Origin: Thiosocius teredinicola
GTDB lineage: Bacteria > Pseudomonadota > Gammaproteobacteria > Chromatiales > Chromatiaceae
Length of the DNA stretch: 64,000 nucleotides
NCBI RefSeq assembly: GCF_002009425.1
Contig: NZ_CP019936.1
Location: forward strand, 4,327,297 to 4,391,296
Direction: 5' to 3'
The notes beneath the pieces are model-generated. The model ran no database searches, was not told where the DNA came from, and saw only the letters and a list, made by a program, of their open reading frames with translations. This document shows positions 28,812 through 37,970 of the stretch, piece by piece. The stretch's first letter is position 1, and every line of letters begins with the position of its first letter. A program made the position numbers and the translations under genes.

Positions 28812-30146
28812 ATGAAAGTAACAGTATTTGGAAGCGGCTACGTTGGTCTCGTGACCGGGGCCTGCCTTGCGGAAGTCGGCAACAAGGTCATGTGCGTGGA
28901 CGTTGACCCCGCCAAGATCGATCTTCTCAACAGCGGCGGCGTTCCCATTTACGAACCCGGCCTGACAGAAATGGTGGCGCGCAACCGCGAAGCCGGACGC
29001 CTGTTATTCACGACCGATGCGAAGACCGGGGTCGACTTCGGCCAGATCCAGTTCATCGCCGTCGGCACCCCGCCCGACGAGGACGGCTCGGCCGATCTGC
29101 AGTACGTGCTGGCCGTTGCCCAATCGATTGCCGAGCACATGACCGATTTCAAGGTTGTCGTCGACAAATCCACCGTACCCGTGGGCACCGGCGACAAGGT
29201 TGCGAACCGCATGCGCGAGACGCTGGCCAAGCGGGGCGCCGACATCGATTTCGACGTGGTCTCGAATCCCGAGTTTCTCAAGGAAGGCGCGGCGATCGGC
29301 GATTTCATGAAACCCGACCGCATCGTGGTCGGCACGGAAAACCCGAAATCGATCGACGTCATGCGCGAGTTGTATGCCCCGTTCAACCGCAACCACGAGC
29401 GCCTGCTGTTCATGGACATCCGCTCGGCGGAGCTTACCAAGTACGCTGCCAACGCCATGCTGGCGACCAAGATCAGCTTCATGAACGAGCTGTCGAACCT
29501 CGCCGAGATCCTCGATGCCGATATCGAAAAAGTCCGCATCGGCATCGGCTCCGATCCGCGCATCGGCTTCCAGTTCATCTACCCGGGCTGCGGCTACGGT
29601 GGCTCGTGTTTCCCGAAAGACGTCCAGGCGCTGGAAAAGACGGCACTCGAAGTCGGCTATCAGCCGGACCTGCTGCATGCCGTCGAGGCAGTAAACCACC
29701 GCCAGAAAGAACTGGTTTTCAACAAGATCAGCGCCTACTTCGACGGCAACCTCAAGGGCAAAACCATTGCGCTCTGGGGACTGGCCTTCAAACCCAATAC
29801 CGACGACATGCGCGCCGCCTCAAGCCGCACGCTGATGGAAGCGTTGTGGGATGCGGGCGCCAAGGTGAAGGCGTTCGACCCGGTTGCCCACGAAGAAGCA
29901 ACACGCATCTACGGTGAGCGCGACGATCTGGAGATCTGCGCGTCGAGTGATGACGCCCTGGAAGGCGCAGACGCCCTTGCCGTCGTCACCGAGTGGATCG
30001 AATTCCGCAGCCCAGACTTCAACGACATCCGCGAGAAGCTCAACCATCCGGTGATATTCGACGGCCGCAACATCTACGATCCGAAAGCCGTCACGAATGC
30101 AGGCCTGACGCTGTACAGCATCGGCCGCCGCCCGATCAAACCCTGA
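28812..30146 (+). CDS. ugd: UDP-glucose 6-dehydrogenase
   Basis: NAD-dependent enzyme that oxidises UDP-glucose twice to UDP-glucuronate, a precursor of acidic surface polysaccharides. The protein has 444 residues. The Rossmann motif is [18 protein letters not shown]. The catalytic cysteine is Cys266 in [14 protein letters not shown], and the hinge segment [11 protein letters not shown] is present. It stands alone, with divergent tRNAs upstream and a strong terminator downstream, and no exopolysaccharide genes adjoin it. An inverted repeat (GCATCC...GGATGC, 28710-28740) lies in its upstream region. Confidence 0.95.
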   Translation: MKVTVFGSGYVGLVTGACLAEVGNKVMCVDVDPAKIDLLNSGGVPIYEPGLTEMVARNREAGRLLFTTDAKTGVDFGQIQFIAVGTPPDEDGSADLQYVLAVAQSIAEHMTDFKVVVDKSTVPVGTGDKVANRMRETLAKRGADIDFDVVSNPEFLKEGAAIGDFMKPDRIVVGTENPKSIDVMRELYAPFNRNHERLLFMDIRSAELTKYAANAMLATKISFMNELSNLAEILDADIEKVRIGIGSDPRIGFQFIYPGCGYGGSCFPKDVQALEKTALEVGYQPDLLHAVEAVNHRQKELVFNKISAYFDGNLKGKTIALWGLAFKPNTDDMRAASSRTLMEALWDAGAKVKAFDPVAHEEATRIYGERDDLEICASSDDALEGADALAVVTEWIEFRSPDFNDIREKLNHPVIFDGRNIYDPKAVTNAGLTLYSIGRRPIKP

Positions 30147-30156
30147 TAATCCTGCC

Positions 30157-30195
30157 GGGCGCTCCTGGTCATGGAGCGCCCTATATTTCTCTTTA
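30157..30195 (+). terminator. Terminator after ugd
   Basis: A perfect 9-bp stem GGGCGCTCC/GGAGCGCCC with loop TGGTCAT is followed by the T-rich tail TATATTTCTCTTT. It begins 11 bases after the ugd stop and isolates ugd from the envelope cluster that follows. The rest of the gap to 30441 is AT-rich. No firm promoter was identified in it, although one for the downstream cluster is expected. Confidence 0.75.
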
Positions 30196-30441
30196 TCTCC
30201 CTATCAGTTCTATCGATCAATAATCACCATAAAAACACTGGTGGCCCGCCAAAACGCGGAGTAAGATCGGGTCTAATAACAAAATCAAAATAAAAACAAC
30301 GTCCCGGCTTGCGTTGTAGATTTCGCTCTACCACCTCGCGGACGAAATAACCCTAAAGAAGACCGTCGGCAATTGAGAACTCGTAACTCGAGTGCGTTTG
30401 CTTGCGCGTTGAAAACCATATCAAAGAAGAGAGGAGCAACC

Positions 30442-31401
30442 ATGCGTAACCCGTTTCGGGCTCGTGCCGCTGCCCTGGCAATCGCCAGCACACTATCTTT
30501 CTCCGCCATCGCTGGCGTAGCCAAGGATCTTCCTTACCCCAGCGGCGATTTGACCGCTGACCAGATCATCGATCAGGTGTACTTCGTCAACCATTTTTAC
30601 GCCTTCAAGAATTACGCTATCACCAAGCAAGGAAAAGACATCACTGTTCTGGTCATTAAAGGTGAAGGTAAAAAACCGACCACCAATACGCTTGAGCGTT
30701 ATTTGAACAACGAGTATCCGGCTGACGACGCCACCAAGGCAGAAGACCTCGCGATCTTCCGCTCCGGCAAGCTGAAAGGCACCGGCATGTTGATCACCGA
30801 CTATCAGGACGACGCCAAGAGTCAGTCATACATGATCTGGCTGCCGGCGCTACGCAAGATACGTCGCTTCGCACAACCCGCTCACGATGATGCATGGGGC
30901 GGCTCTGACTTTACGTTCGGCGACGTAACGCTACGCAAGCCAATGCACGAAACCCACGAGTTGATGGGCAAAGAAACGTTCAACGACTGCCTCGGCTACA
31001 TCGCCATCAACGACGACGAACAAACCCGCTATACCAAAGACCTGCCGAAATCCGGTTCTTGCGACCAGAAAGGCAAAGAAGTCTACAAAGTTAAATCGAC
31101 CACCAAGTTCGAAAGCTGGTGGTACGACTACCGCATCTCCTATATCGACGCCAAATCCTTCGCCGATTACCGCAGCGAATACTTCAAAAACGGCGAGATG
31201 GTTAAGGTCATCGATCGCAACTGGGTACCGCTCGGCAAGAGCGACGACCCTCGAGCTGTAGGCTGGGGTTACTGGTACGGCAAAACGCTTGCTACCGGCA
31301 ACCAAACATGGGCCGTTATTCCCAGCAATGTCAACGCCGTGGACCAGAGTTATGACTCCGACTGGTGGTCCGAATCAACCCTGCGCAAGATCAAGCGCTA
31401 A
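30442..31401 (+). CDS. LolA-like periplasmic protein (outer-membrane lipoprotein-sorting type)
   Basis: A 319-residue secreted protein. The start follows a GAGGAG site by 5 bases. A signal peptide (MRNPFRARAAALAIASTLSF) leads to likely cleavage at AIA/G near residue 24. The body resembles LolA-fold proteins that accompany RND exporters: LRKIRRFAQPAHDDAWGGSD leads into FTFGDV, the family's GSDFxxxD-type signature. Two cysteines (NDCLGY, SGSCDQ) may form a disulfide. It is the first gene of a cluster with an outer-membrane protein and an MMPL transporter, and is probably a periplasmic carrier for a hydrophobic cargo. The cargo is unknown. Confidence 0.8.
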   Translation: MRNPFRARAAALAIASTLSFSAIAGVAKDLPYPSGDLTADQIIDQVYFVNHFYAFKNYAITKQGKDITVLVIKGEGKKPTTNTLERYLNNEYPADDATKAEDLAIFRSGKLKGTGMLITDYQDDAKSQSYMIWLPALRKIRRFAQPAHDDAWGGSDFTFGDVTLRKPMHETHELMGKETFNDCLGYIAINDDEQTRYTKDLPKSGSCDQKGKEVYKVKSTTKFESWWYDYRISYIDAKSFADYRSEYFKNGEMVKVIDRNWVPLGKSDDPRAVGWGYWYGKTLATGNQTWAVIPSNVNAVDQSYDSDWWSESTLRKIKR

Positions 31402-31428
31402 ACCGTCTTAAACAAAATAACGATACGT

Positions 31429-31471
31429 TGCCGGGATAAAACCCGGCACCACCAAAGGCGCGCTTTGCGCG
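31429..31471 (+). promoter_or_regulatory. Two intercistronic hairpins before the outer-membrane protein gene
   Basis: TGCCGGG/CCCGGCA with loop ATAAAA (31429-31448) lacks a U-tract. A second stem CGCGC/GCGCG with loop TTT (31459-31471) ends 2 bases before the GGGAG ribosome-binding site. They may stabilise or process the upstream message or tune initiation of the next gene. Function is inferred. Confidence 0.4.
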
Positions 31472-31485
31472 AAGGGAGTATTCAC

Positions 31486-33657
31486 ATGTTTGCCAAATCA
31501 CCATTGGGCGTAGCTATAGCCGCCCTGATAGCTGCACCCATGAGCGCCCACGCAGAGATCGAAATCTCGGCCGAACTAAAAAACGAAACCGCATTCTTCA
31601 CGAACTCTGGTCAAGTCAACAACGGCACACGAAGCATGCTCGACGATCGCGAGCATGACGCTGGAGACCTCATGAAGTTCGAGAATTCTGCTCGCATCTT
31701 CTTCAACGGCGATCTCGGAGAAGAGAGCTCCTGGCACATGGAACTGCGCCCGGTATATGACACCGAAGCAGCTGATGACTATAAAGGTCACATGCTGTAC
31801 TCGCAAAACGACTACCTGCGAGAACTCTATGTCGATACTAAAGCATCGGATTGGTATTTCCGCGTTGGTAAACAACAGGTCGTCTGGGGTACTGCCGACG
31901 GCATCAAGCTACTCGACATCATCAACCCGACGGACTTTCGTGAACTGAACCAGAATGCGGTCGAGGATGCACGCATCCCAGTCTGGATGATCAACGCCGA
32001 GCGAAATTTCGACAATGGCGGCAACCTGCAGTTAATCGTTTCTCAACACGAGGAAAACAAGTTTCCTGGCCTGAACTCCGATGGAGATCCAGGACAGCCG
32101 TTTATTGCAAAAGGCGTCGATGCCATCACCGGCCAAGTCAATGGCTTCCTCAATGTCGCACCGGCGCTGGCAAACGTGGCAACCACATTTACCCTTGCCG
32201 AAGACCTAGGCGGGTTCGGTGGCGCATCCGGCATAGGCTTGGTTCCGTTCACGAACATGACCGTCGACTTTTTCGCGAATTCAACCTGGGATACGAGCGG
32301 CGGTTTCCTCGCACTGGATACTCCCGGTGGCGCACTACCTGTAACCTCGGACTCAGTAGTACCCACCATCGGTGGTGTTGAGAATGGCTTCGTGCTACTC
32401 AACGCATTGGCGCAGAACGGGGTATCAACCATCGGTGCACCTCTCGGCACAGACCTCCAAAACAACAACGTTACCAACGTAATGCCTGTCGAAGGCACAG
32501 ACGGTGTACCCATCACCGTTTCTTGGCTTTCTACCGATGGTGCAACGTCAGCGTTTGAAATGATGCCGAACGCTACGTTCTCCACATTCAACACGTTCAG
32601 CGGAAATGACACATTTGGTTTGTCGCTTGCTGCTACCCATGGTCCGATGACCACCAGTTATGAACGCGACTACCCCAGCAGCTCCAACCCGAACGCCGGG
32701 TTCCGCTGGCGCAACGCTACCGATGCCGGTCTAAACTACTCGCTCAACTATTTCTATCACTACGACTCCAATCCTGTTGTCGACCTTAGTTATCACGATG
32801 CCGTGACCGGCGAAGAGCTTCGGACCGAGCTTCGCGCCCCCGGTGGTGGCGGACTGCCGACAGGTGCGGTCGTATCTCGCGACAGCGATGTCCTTAGCAC
32901 CCCCGGCTCCGGCAACACCACGGTGTTGTTGCGCAACGGCGCTGGCGACTACTACGGTGCAGCCGATCCGACCGGGGGCGCGGGAACGCTGAGCCCGAAC
33001 GGTGTCGAACTGCGCTTCACCGAGTCGCTGAACCGTATTCACAGCTTGGGCGCGTCGTTCGACTATGCCTTTGATGCGGCCGATCTACCGATTGTATTGC
33101 GCGGCGAATTCCTCTACGACAAAGACACCATGCAGCCTGTCGTCGACAAACGGCTGCTGGCGATCGGTGACCTTGAAGGGGCGCTGAGACCGGAAGAGGC
33201 CGATTTCTTCAAGTATGTGCTCGGCGTGGACGTGACCGTGATGACCAACCTGCTTGTCAGCGGCCAGTTCATCCAGTTCCGCAACCTGGATTTCGAAGAC
33301 GACAAGCGTACTTGTTACACGCAGCTGGGAGTGGCGTTCGACTGTTCGCGCTACACAGCGGATTCCGCAACACTGAACCTGACCAACGGTTTGCAGAAAG
33401 CGTGGAAGAACAAAGAGTTTTACTCTCTGTTCCTTTCCAAACCGGTCGGCGAATCACAGCTTGGTCGCGTCAACAACATCATCATCTACGAAGAAGGTGG
33501 TGGTTACTGGAACAGACTGGATGCCGAGTATTCACTAACCGACGAACTCGTAGTGATGGGAGAGATAAATGTCTACTGGGGCGACGAAGACACTTTGTTC
33601 GGACAGTACAAGGATTCCTCCAACATCCAAGTCGGCCTGAAGTACATCATCGAATGA
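31486..33657 (+). CDS. DUF1302-like outer-membrane protein
   Basis: A 723-residue secreted protein, start set by GGGAG 7 bases upstream. The signal peptide MFAKSPLGVAIAALIAAPMS has likely cleavage after AHA (residue 23). The mature protein has alternating polar/aromatic strands typical of beta-barrels. It contains VGKQQVVWGTADGIKLLDI followed by INPTDF, the DUF1302 hallmark. The centre (about residues 200-380) is Gly/Thr/Asn-rich and may form long extracellular loops. The C-terminus is VGLKYIIE, without the usual terminal aromatic residue. The neighbours suggest it is the outer-membrane end of a transport path. Confidence 0.75.
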   Translation: MFAKSPLGVAIAALIAAPMSAHAEIEISAELKNETAFFTNSGQVNNGTRSMLDDREHDAGDLMKFENSARIFFNGDLGEESSWHMELRPVYDTEAADDYKGHMLYSQNDYLRELYVDTKASDWYFRVGKQQVVWGTADGIKLLDIINPTDFRELNQNAVEDARIPVWMINAERNFDNGGNLQLIVSQHEENKFPGLNSDGDPGQPFIAKGVDAITGQVNGFLNVAPALANVATTFTLAEDLGGFGGASGIGLVPFTNMTVDFFANSTWDTSGGFLALDTPGGALPVTSDSVVPTIGGVENGFVLLNALAQNGVSTIGAPLGTDLQNNNVTNVMPVEGTDGVPITVSWLSTDGATSAFEMMPNATFSTFNTFSGNDTFGLSLAATHGPMTTSYERDYPSSSNPNAGFRWRNATDAGLNYSLNYFYHYDSNPVVDLSYHDAVTGEELRTELRAPGGGGLPTGAVVSRDSDVLSTPGSGNTTVLLRNGAGDYYGAADPTGGAGTLSPNGVELRFTESLNRIHSLGASFDYAFDAADLPIVLRGEFLYDKDTMQPVVDKRLLAIGDLEGALRPEEADFFKYVLGVDVTVMTNLLVSGQFIQFRNLDFEDDKRTCYTQLGVAFDCSRYTADSATLNLTNGLQKAWKNKEFYSLFLSKPVGESQLGRVNNIIIYEEGGGYWNRLDAEYSLTDELVVMGEINVYWGDEDTLFGQYKDSSNIQVGLKYIIE

Positions 33658-33674
33658 TCGACTGAAGGCACTTG

Positions 33675-33711
33675 AAAAAGCGGCGATCGATTAGTCGACG
33701 CCGCTTTTTTT
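33675..33711 (+). terminator. Terminator between the outer-membrane protein and MMPL genes
   Basis: AAAAAGCGGCG pairs with CGCCGCTTTTTTT. An inner TCGA/TCGA extension around TTAG is separated from the main stem by one bulged base. It lies 18 bases after the stop and only 33 bases before the MMPL start, so it probably reduces rather than abolishes transcription of the transporter gene. The opposite strand also carries a T-run. Confidence 0.7.
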
Positions 33712-33744
33712 GGCGCTACCTCACACCAAGCCGAGCTATTAGCC

Positions 33745-36513
33745 ATGACCATCAAAGAGAACCGCTGGGCCAACGCTTACGCTGATTTCGTTTTAAGTTT
33801 TCGCTGGCCGATCATCATCCTGCTTTTGATTGCCAGCATCGTCGGCGCGATCTTCATCCCCGATATGGATGTGCGTAACGATCCCGACACCCTGCTTCCC
33901 GAGACCAATCGCTACGTTGCCACGAACCTTTATGCCGAAAAGAACTTCGGCATGGGCAACCTGATGGTTTTCGCATTGAAGGTCAAAGAAGGCGATATCT
34001 GGCAACCCTGGTTCATCAACAAGATCCAGGACATCCATAACAAGCTGGAAGCCCTACCGCATTCTCGCCCGGCGAATTTCATCGATATCGCCGCGCAAAA
34101 GATCAAGTACATGGGCACCGACGAAAACGGTCTGGTGTTCAAACGTCTGATCCCTACCGAAGGTATCAGCGACGATCCCGAGATCGCGAAAGAGCAGCTC
34201 GCGTTTCTGCGCGAAGGTGTGAAGACCAACCCCGTCATGGCGCCGATGCTGGTGTCGATGTGGGACAAAGACGGCAACCGCTGCGCGTACGAAGACTACG
34301 ATAAGGACAGCTGCATCGCCAAAGCCGCTTACGTCATCGCGGACTACACCGACGACGTCAAGGAAATGTACCTGCCGTGGGTGCGCGAAGTCCGGTCGAT
34401 GATGGACGAGTACGCCCAGGACGAGCGCATCGAGTTGCTGGTCGCCGGCGAACCCTACTTCCTCGCCTGGATGCTCGCGGACCTGGTCGATCACTGGTGG
34501 TTGTTCGCCATCTCGATCGCGATCGTTATTGCGGTGTTGTGGCTGGAGTTTCGCGATTGGCGCGGCGCCGCGTTTCCGTTGATTGGCGTCGGCATGACGA
34601 TCGCTATGACTTTGGGCCTGATGGGCTTTACGGCGTTCAAGCTGACCACGATGATGGTGCTGACACCGATGCTGCTGCTCGCCATCGGTATCGGGCACTC
34701 GGTGCAGGTGACGCGCCGCTTCCTGCTTGAGCATGGGCAGCGCGGCGATTGCATGCAGGCCGCGCGCGAAGCGATCCGCCATACGATCGTCCCCGCCACG
34801 CTGTCGATCGTGACGGACATGGTCGGCTTCGCCACACTCGCCAGCGTCGACATCTCGTTCTACAAAGACTACGCCTACTTCGGCGTGTTCGGCATGCTCA
34901 CCCTGCTGCTGACCACAACCACCCTGATCCCGTTGCTGTTGACGGTGTTCCCGCCGTCTCAGGAATCGTGCAAGACGATGGAGAGCCACGGCTGGGAGAC
35001 CGGGGTCGGTGGCTTCCTTACCCGCCTGATTTCGGGACCTGGCAAATGGGTGCCGATCGGCGTGGTGTTGCTGGTGTTTGTCGGCTCGACCTACTACACC
35101 AACCTGATGAACTGGAAGGGCATCCCGGAAGACGGCGTTAAGCTCGCAGTAGAAGGCGACTACATGCCGGGCGTGGAAAAGGGCATCAACTATGCCCGCG
35201 CCGCATTCAAGGGCAACTCACCCACATGGAAGGACCTGGTTCAGCTCAACGAGATCATGCCGGGCGTTATCTCGGTATCGATTCCCATCCGTGGGAAAGT
35301 CGAGAACTTGCCCGGATGTATCGATGACTACTTCCCCGAGTCGATCTACGACGTCGAAGACCGCACCGAAAAACTGCAGCTCTGCCAGAAGTACAAGACA
35401 GAGATGAGTTGCTGGGACAGCGAAGCCTGCGGACCGCAGGGCGTGTTCAACGATGTCGAGTTGCACACCGACATGGAGAAGATGGAAACATGGATGCGCA
35501 ACCATGAGTTCATCGGCTACACCGGCTCGTACACGCAGTACGTCCGATTGGTCAACATGCTGTTGACGGCCGAACCCGGTGAGCCGACCAAGCTCAGTGA
35601 TTTGGCCGTGCCCAACAAGGATTACCTGCTGGCCATCAACCCGGACGACGACCGCAGCCCGAACGAGATCGTCCAGATGTACAACGGCCTGCTCGAGGCG
35701 ATGACGTCGGCCGGAGACATGGACTCGTTCGTCAACACCGAAACCTGGAACGAGGGTGTGATCCTCGGGTTCATCAATACGATGGACCCGGTCGAGACAC
35801 ACCAGGTCACGATGGACATCCAGCAGTACATCGAAGACCACAAGAACGACCCCGGTTTCGCAAAGGTCAATTTCGGTCTGCGTAACGCCGATAAATCCGG
35901 AGATACCAATGCACTGGCCACTGACGGGCCAGAGTATGTGCGGCCCGGCATCGGCGGCTTCCTCGGCGCAACCGAGGCGACCCGCGAAGTGGCCATGGAC
36001 AACTGGCTGTTGAGCCCCATGCAGACGGCGTTGGCGATCTTCATTATCGCTGCCCTGATGTTCCGCTCGGTTCTCGTGTCGGGTCTGCTGACAGTGACGT
36101 TGCTGATCACCCTATTTGCGCAATACGGTCTCGGCGGTTACTTCACCGCGGTCGAGAACTGGTCGGGCAACCTGGCGTTTCACCTGCTGGTCACGTTGTC
36201 GATCGCCATGGGCTTGGGTGTCGACTACGGTATCTACATGGTGTCGCGACTGCGCGAGGAAATGCTGGCTACCGGCGGCAACTGGATGACCGCATTGCGT
36301 AACACCCAGAACACCACGGGGTCAGCGGTCATCGTATCGATCGTCGTGCTGCTCGGCAGCTTTATCCCGCTGGTGGGCACGACGCTCGCCAACACCTGGG
36401 GGCTCGCGGTGTATATCGGTTCAGCACTGTTCATCGATGTATTCACCGCTCTGATGCTGTTGCCGCTGATGGTCTATCTGTTCAAGCCGAAGTACGTCTT
36501 CGGCAATCACTGA
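33745..36513 (+). CDS. RND superfamily (MMPL) exporter
   Basis: Inner-membrane, proton-driven transporter type with 922 residues. It has two repeats, each one membrane span, a large periplasmic domain and a block of spans. TM1 is at about 13-37, the first block about 250-405, TM7 near 434, and the second block about 758-915. Signature segments are LLAIGIGHSVQVTRRFLLEH and its repeat AMGLGVDYGIYMVSRLREE. Cysteine pairs occur in both periplasmic domains (C180/C190; C525, C547, C556, C562). No membrane-fusion partner is adjacent. The LolA-like and DUF1302-like genes upstream suggest lipid-type cargo. No strong ribosome-binding site is visible. Confidence 0.85.
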   Translation: MTIKENRWANAYADFVLSFRWPIIILLLIASIVGAIFIPDMDVRNDPDTLLPETNRYVATNLYAEKNFGMGNLMVFALKVKEGDIWQPWFINKIQDIHNKLEALPHSRPANFIDIAAQKIKYMGTDENGLVFKRLIPTEGISDDPEIAKEQLAFLREGVKTNPVMAPMLVSMWDKDGNRCAYEDYDKDSCIAKAAYVIADYTDDVKEMYLPWVREVRSMMDEYAQDERIELLVAGEPYFLAWMLADLVDHWWLFAISIAIVIAVLWLEFRDWRGAAFPLIGVGMTIAMTLGLMGFTAFKLTTMMVLTPMLLLAIGIGHSVQVTRRFLLEHGQRGDCMQAAREAIRHTIVPATLSIVTDMVGFATLASVDISFYKDYAYFGVFGMLTLLLTTTTLIPLLLTVFPPSQESCKTMESHGWETGVGGFLTRLISGPGKWVPIGVVLLVFVGSTYYTNLMNWKGIPEDGVKLAVEGDYMPGVEKGINYARAAFKGNSPTWKDLVQLNEIMPGVISVSIPIRGKVENLPGCIDDYFPESIYDVEDRTEKLQLCQKYKTEMSCWDSEACGPQGVFNDVELHTDMEKMETWMRNHEFIGYTGSYTQYVRLVNMLLTAEPGEPTKLSDLAVPNKDYLLAINPDDDRSPNEIVQMYNGLLEAMTSAGDMDSFVNTETWNEGVILGFINTMDPVETHQVTMDIQQYIEDHKNDPGFAKVNFGLRNADKSGDTNALATDGPEYVRPGIGGFLGATEATREVAMDNWLLSPMQTALAIFIIAALMFRSVLVSGLLTVTLLITLFAQYGLGGYFTAVENWSGNLAFHLLVTLSIAMGLGVDYGIYMVSRLREEMLATGGNWMTALRNTQNTTGSAVIVSIVVLLGSFIPLVGTTLANTWGLAVYIGSALFIDVFTALMLLPLMVYLFKPKYVFGNH

Positions 36514-36527
36514 CCACCGTCAAAGAA

Positions 36528-36556
36528 AATGCCCCGGGCTAGCCGGGGCATTCTTC
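36528..36556. terminator. Bidirectional terminator between MMPL gene and pth
   Basis: AATGCCCCGG/CCGGGGCATT is a perfect 10-bp stem with loop GCTAG. It is followed by CTTCT on the plus side and by TTCTTTG on the minus side. It sits between two convergent genes and could end both transcripts. Confidence 0.65.
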
Positions 36557-36582
36557 TAAATCAGCTCTTCAAGGCCGCGCCG

Positions 36583-37161
36583 TCAGGTTGCGGCATGCAA
36601 TGAGTTCATCGCCTTCTGTGCGTCGCCGCCCTGTATCAGCTCCCAGTGACGCATGACCTGATCGATCGCGGTTTCAATCGCGGCCTGATCCTGTTTACCC
36701 GGTCGCGATAGCACATAGTCGACGACTGCGTCCTTGTGGCCGGGGTGGCCGATACCGATCCGTATCCGGTTGAAGTCCTTCGTGCCCAGTGCGGAACAGA
36801 TATCGCGCATGCCGTTGTGTCCGCCATGGCCGCCGCCGACCTTCAAACGAACCACGCCGGGATCAAGGTCGAGTTCATCATAGGCCACCAGAATCTCGGA
36901 CGGCGCGATGCGGTAGAAGCTTGCAAAAGCGCTGACCGAACGCCCACTGTGATTCATATAGGTCATCGGCTTGAGCAGCCAGCAATCGCCAGCAGGCGTA
37001 GCGATTCGCCCCACCTCGGCAGAAAACTTCTTCTCTGCCCGCAACGTGTCACCGTGCGCCCGTGCCAGCTCATCCACCAGCCAGAATCCGGCGTTATGTC
37101 GTGTCTCGGCGTACTTCGGGCCCGGGTTGCCGAGCCCCACCACGCATTTGATCGCAGGCAT
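36583..37161 (-). CDS. pth: Peptidyl-tRNA hydrolase
   Basis: Cytosolic enzyme that recycles tRNA by cleaving peptidyl-tRNA, 192 residues. The N-terminal VVGLGNPGPKYAETRHNAGF contains catalytic His22 and the substrate-binding Asn. KPMTYMNHSGRSV and the GHNGMRDI helix are further active-site segments. It is downstream of rplY, separated from it by a terminator. ychF, the usual next gene, is not present because a convergent MMPL gene follows. Confidence 0.97.
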   Translation of the reverse strand: MPAIKCVVGLGNPGPKYAETRHNAGFWLVDELARAHGDTLRAEKKFSAEVGRIATPAGDCWLLKPMTYMNHSGRSVSAFASFYRIAPSEILVAYDELDLDPGVVRLKVGGGHGGHNGMRDICSALGTKDFNRIRIGIGHPGHKDAVVDYVLSRPGKQDQAAIETAIDQVMRHWELIQGGDAQKAMNSLHAAT

Positions 37162-37175
37162 GAACCTTCTCCGCT

Positions 37176-37204
37176 AAACAAAACGGCGGCACGAGGCCGC
37201 CGTT
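37176..37204 (-). terminator. Terminator between rplY and pth
   Basis: On the minus strand AACGGCGGC pairs with GCCGCCGTT (9 perfect pairs, loop CTCGT), followed by TTGTTTAG. It lies 39 bases after the rplY stop and 15 bases before the pth start, so pth would depend on read-through or a promoter not recognised here. Confidence 0.65.
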
Positions 37205-37242
37205 CGTCGCTGCCTAAGCAGCCAGCGTTAACGAATAAACCG

Positions 37243-37878
37243 TTATTCGGTTTCTTCGCCTTCGCCCTCTTCGCCTTCTTCGGCCGAAGCGCCACCGCGT
37301 GCAGCGTGAATAGAGACAACTGCCTCATTGTGCTCTTCGACGTCGCCGTGCGTCAGAGCAACCAGCTCGACGCCTTCCGGCAGTTTGATATCGGTGAGAT
37401 GCACAATGTCGCCGATTTCCATGCCACCGAGATCGATCTCGATGTACTCGGGCAGGTTCTTCGCTTCGCAGATGATCTCGACGTCGGTCAACGTGTGCGA
37501 TACCTGGCCACCCGCTTTCACACCAGGCGATGTCTCTTCGTTCAGGAAGTGCAGCGGCACGTTCATCTTGATGCGGTCGCTATCGGCGACGCGCAGCAGA
37601 TCCAGGTGGGTAACGAACGGCTTGGCCGGATGACGTTGCAGGTCTTTCAGCACAACCTTCTGCGCGGTGCCGTTTACATTCACTTTCAGGATGTGTGAAT
37701 AGAACGCTTCGTGGTCCAGGTGCTGGATCAGCTCGTTGTGTTTGGTAGCGATCATCTCAGGGTCTTTGCCACCCCCGTAGATGATGCCCGGTACCATGCC
37801 CTCGCGACGCAGGCGGCGGCTCGCACCTTTGCCTTGATCGCTACGGGACACTGCGTTGATTTCAAAATTCTCTTGCAT
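37243..37878 (-). CDS. rplY: 50S ribosomal protein L25, long CTC form
   Basis: 5S rRNA-binding protein of 211 residues, against about 94 in E. coli, so this is the two-domain CTC/TL5 type. The N-terminal domain has QGKGASRRLRREGMVPGIIY and RHPAKPFVTHLDLLRV. The C-terminal beta domain contains DVEIICEAKNLPEYIEIDLG. The tail is strongly acidic (EEGEEGEGEETE). It lies between prs and pth, in the conserved order, with terminators on both sides. Confidence 0.96.
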   Translation of the reverse strand: MQENFEINAVSRSDQGKGASRRLRREGMVPGIIYGGGKDPEMIATKHNELIQHLDHEAFYSHILKVNVNGTAQKVVLKDLQRHPAKPFVTHLDLLRVADSDRIKMNVPLHFLNEETSPGVKAGGQVSHTLTDVEIICEAKNLPEYIEIDLGGMEIGDIVHLTDIKLPEGVELVALTHGDVEEHNEAVVSIHAARGGASAEEGEEGEGEETE

Positions 37879-37899
37879 GTCACGTTTCTCAATTTAAGT

Positions 37900-37942
37900 A
37901 AAAACTCACATCCGGGGCCCGCGACCAGGCATGATCCGGATG
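37900..37942 (-). terminator. Possible terminator between prs and rplY
   Basis: On the minus strand CATCCGG pairs with CCGGATG across a 20-base loop that is itself GC-rich. TGAGTTTTTAC follows. It lies about 29 bases after the prs stop. The loop is large, so termination strength is uncertain. It leaves only 22 bases before the rplY start. Confidence 0.4.
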
Positions 37943-37970
37943 CAGCCAATTTGGGGACAATGCCCCCGGG

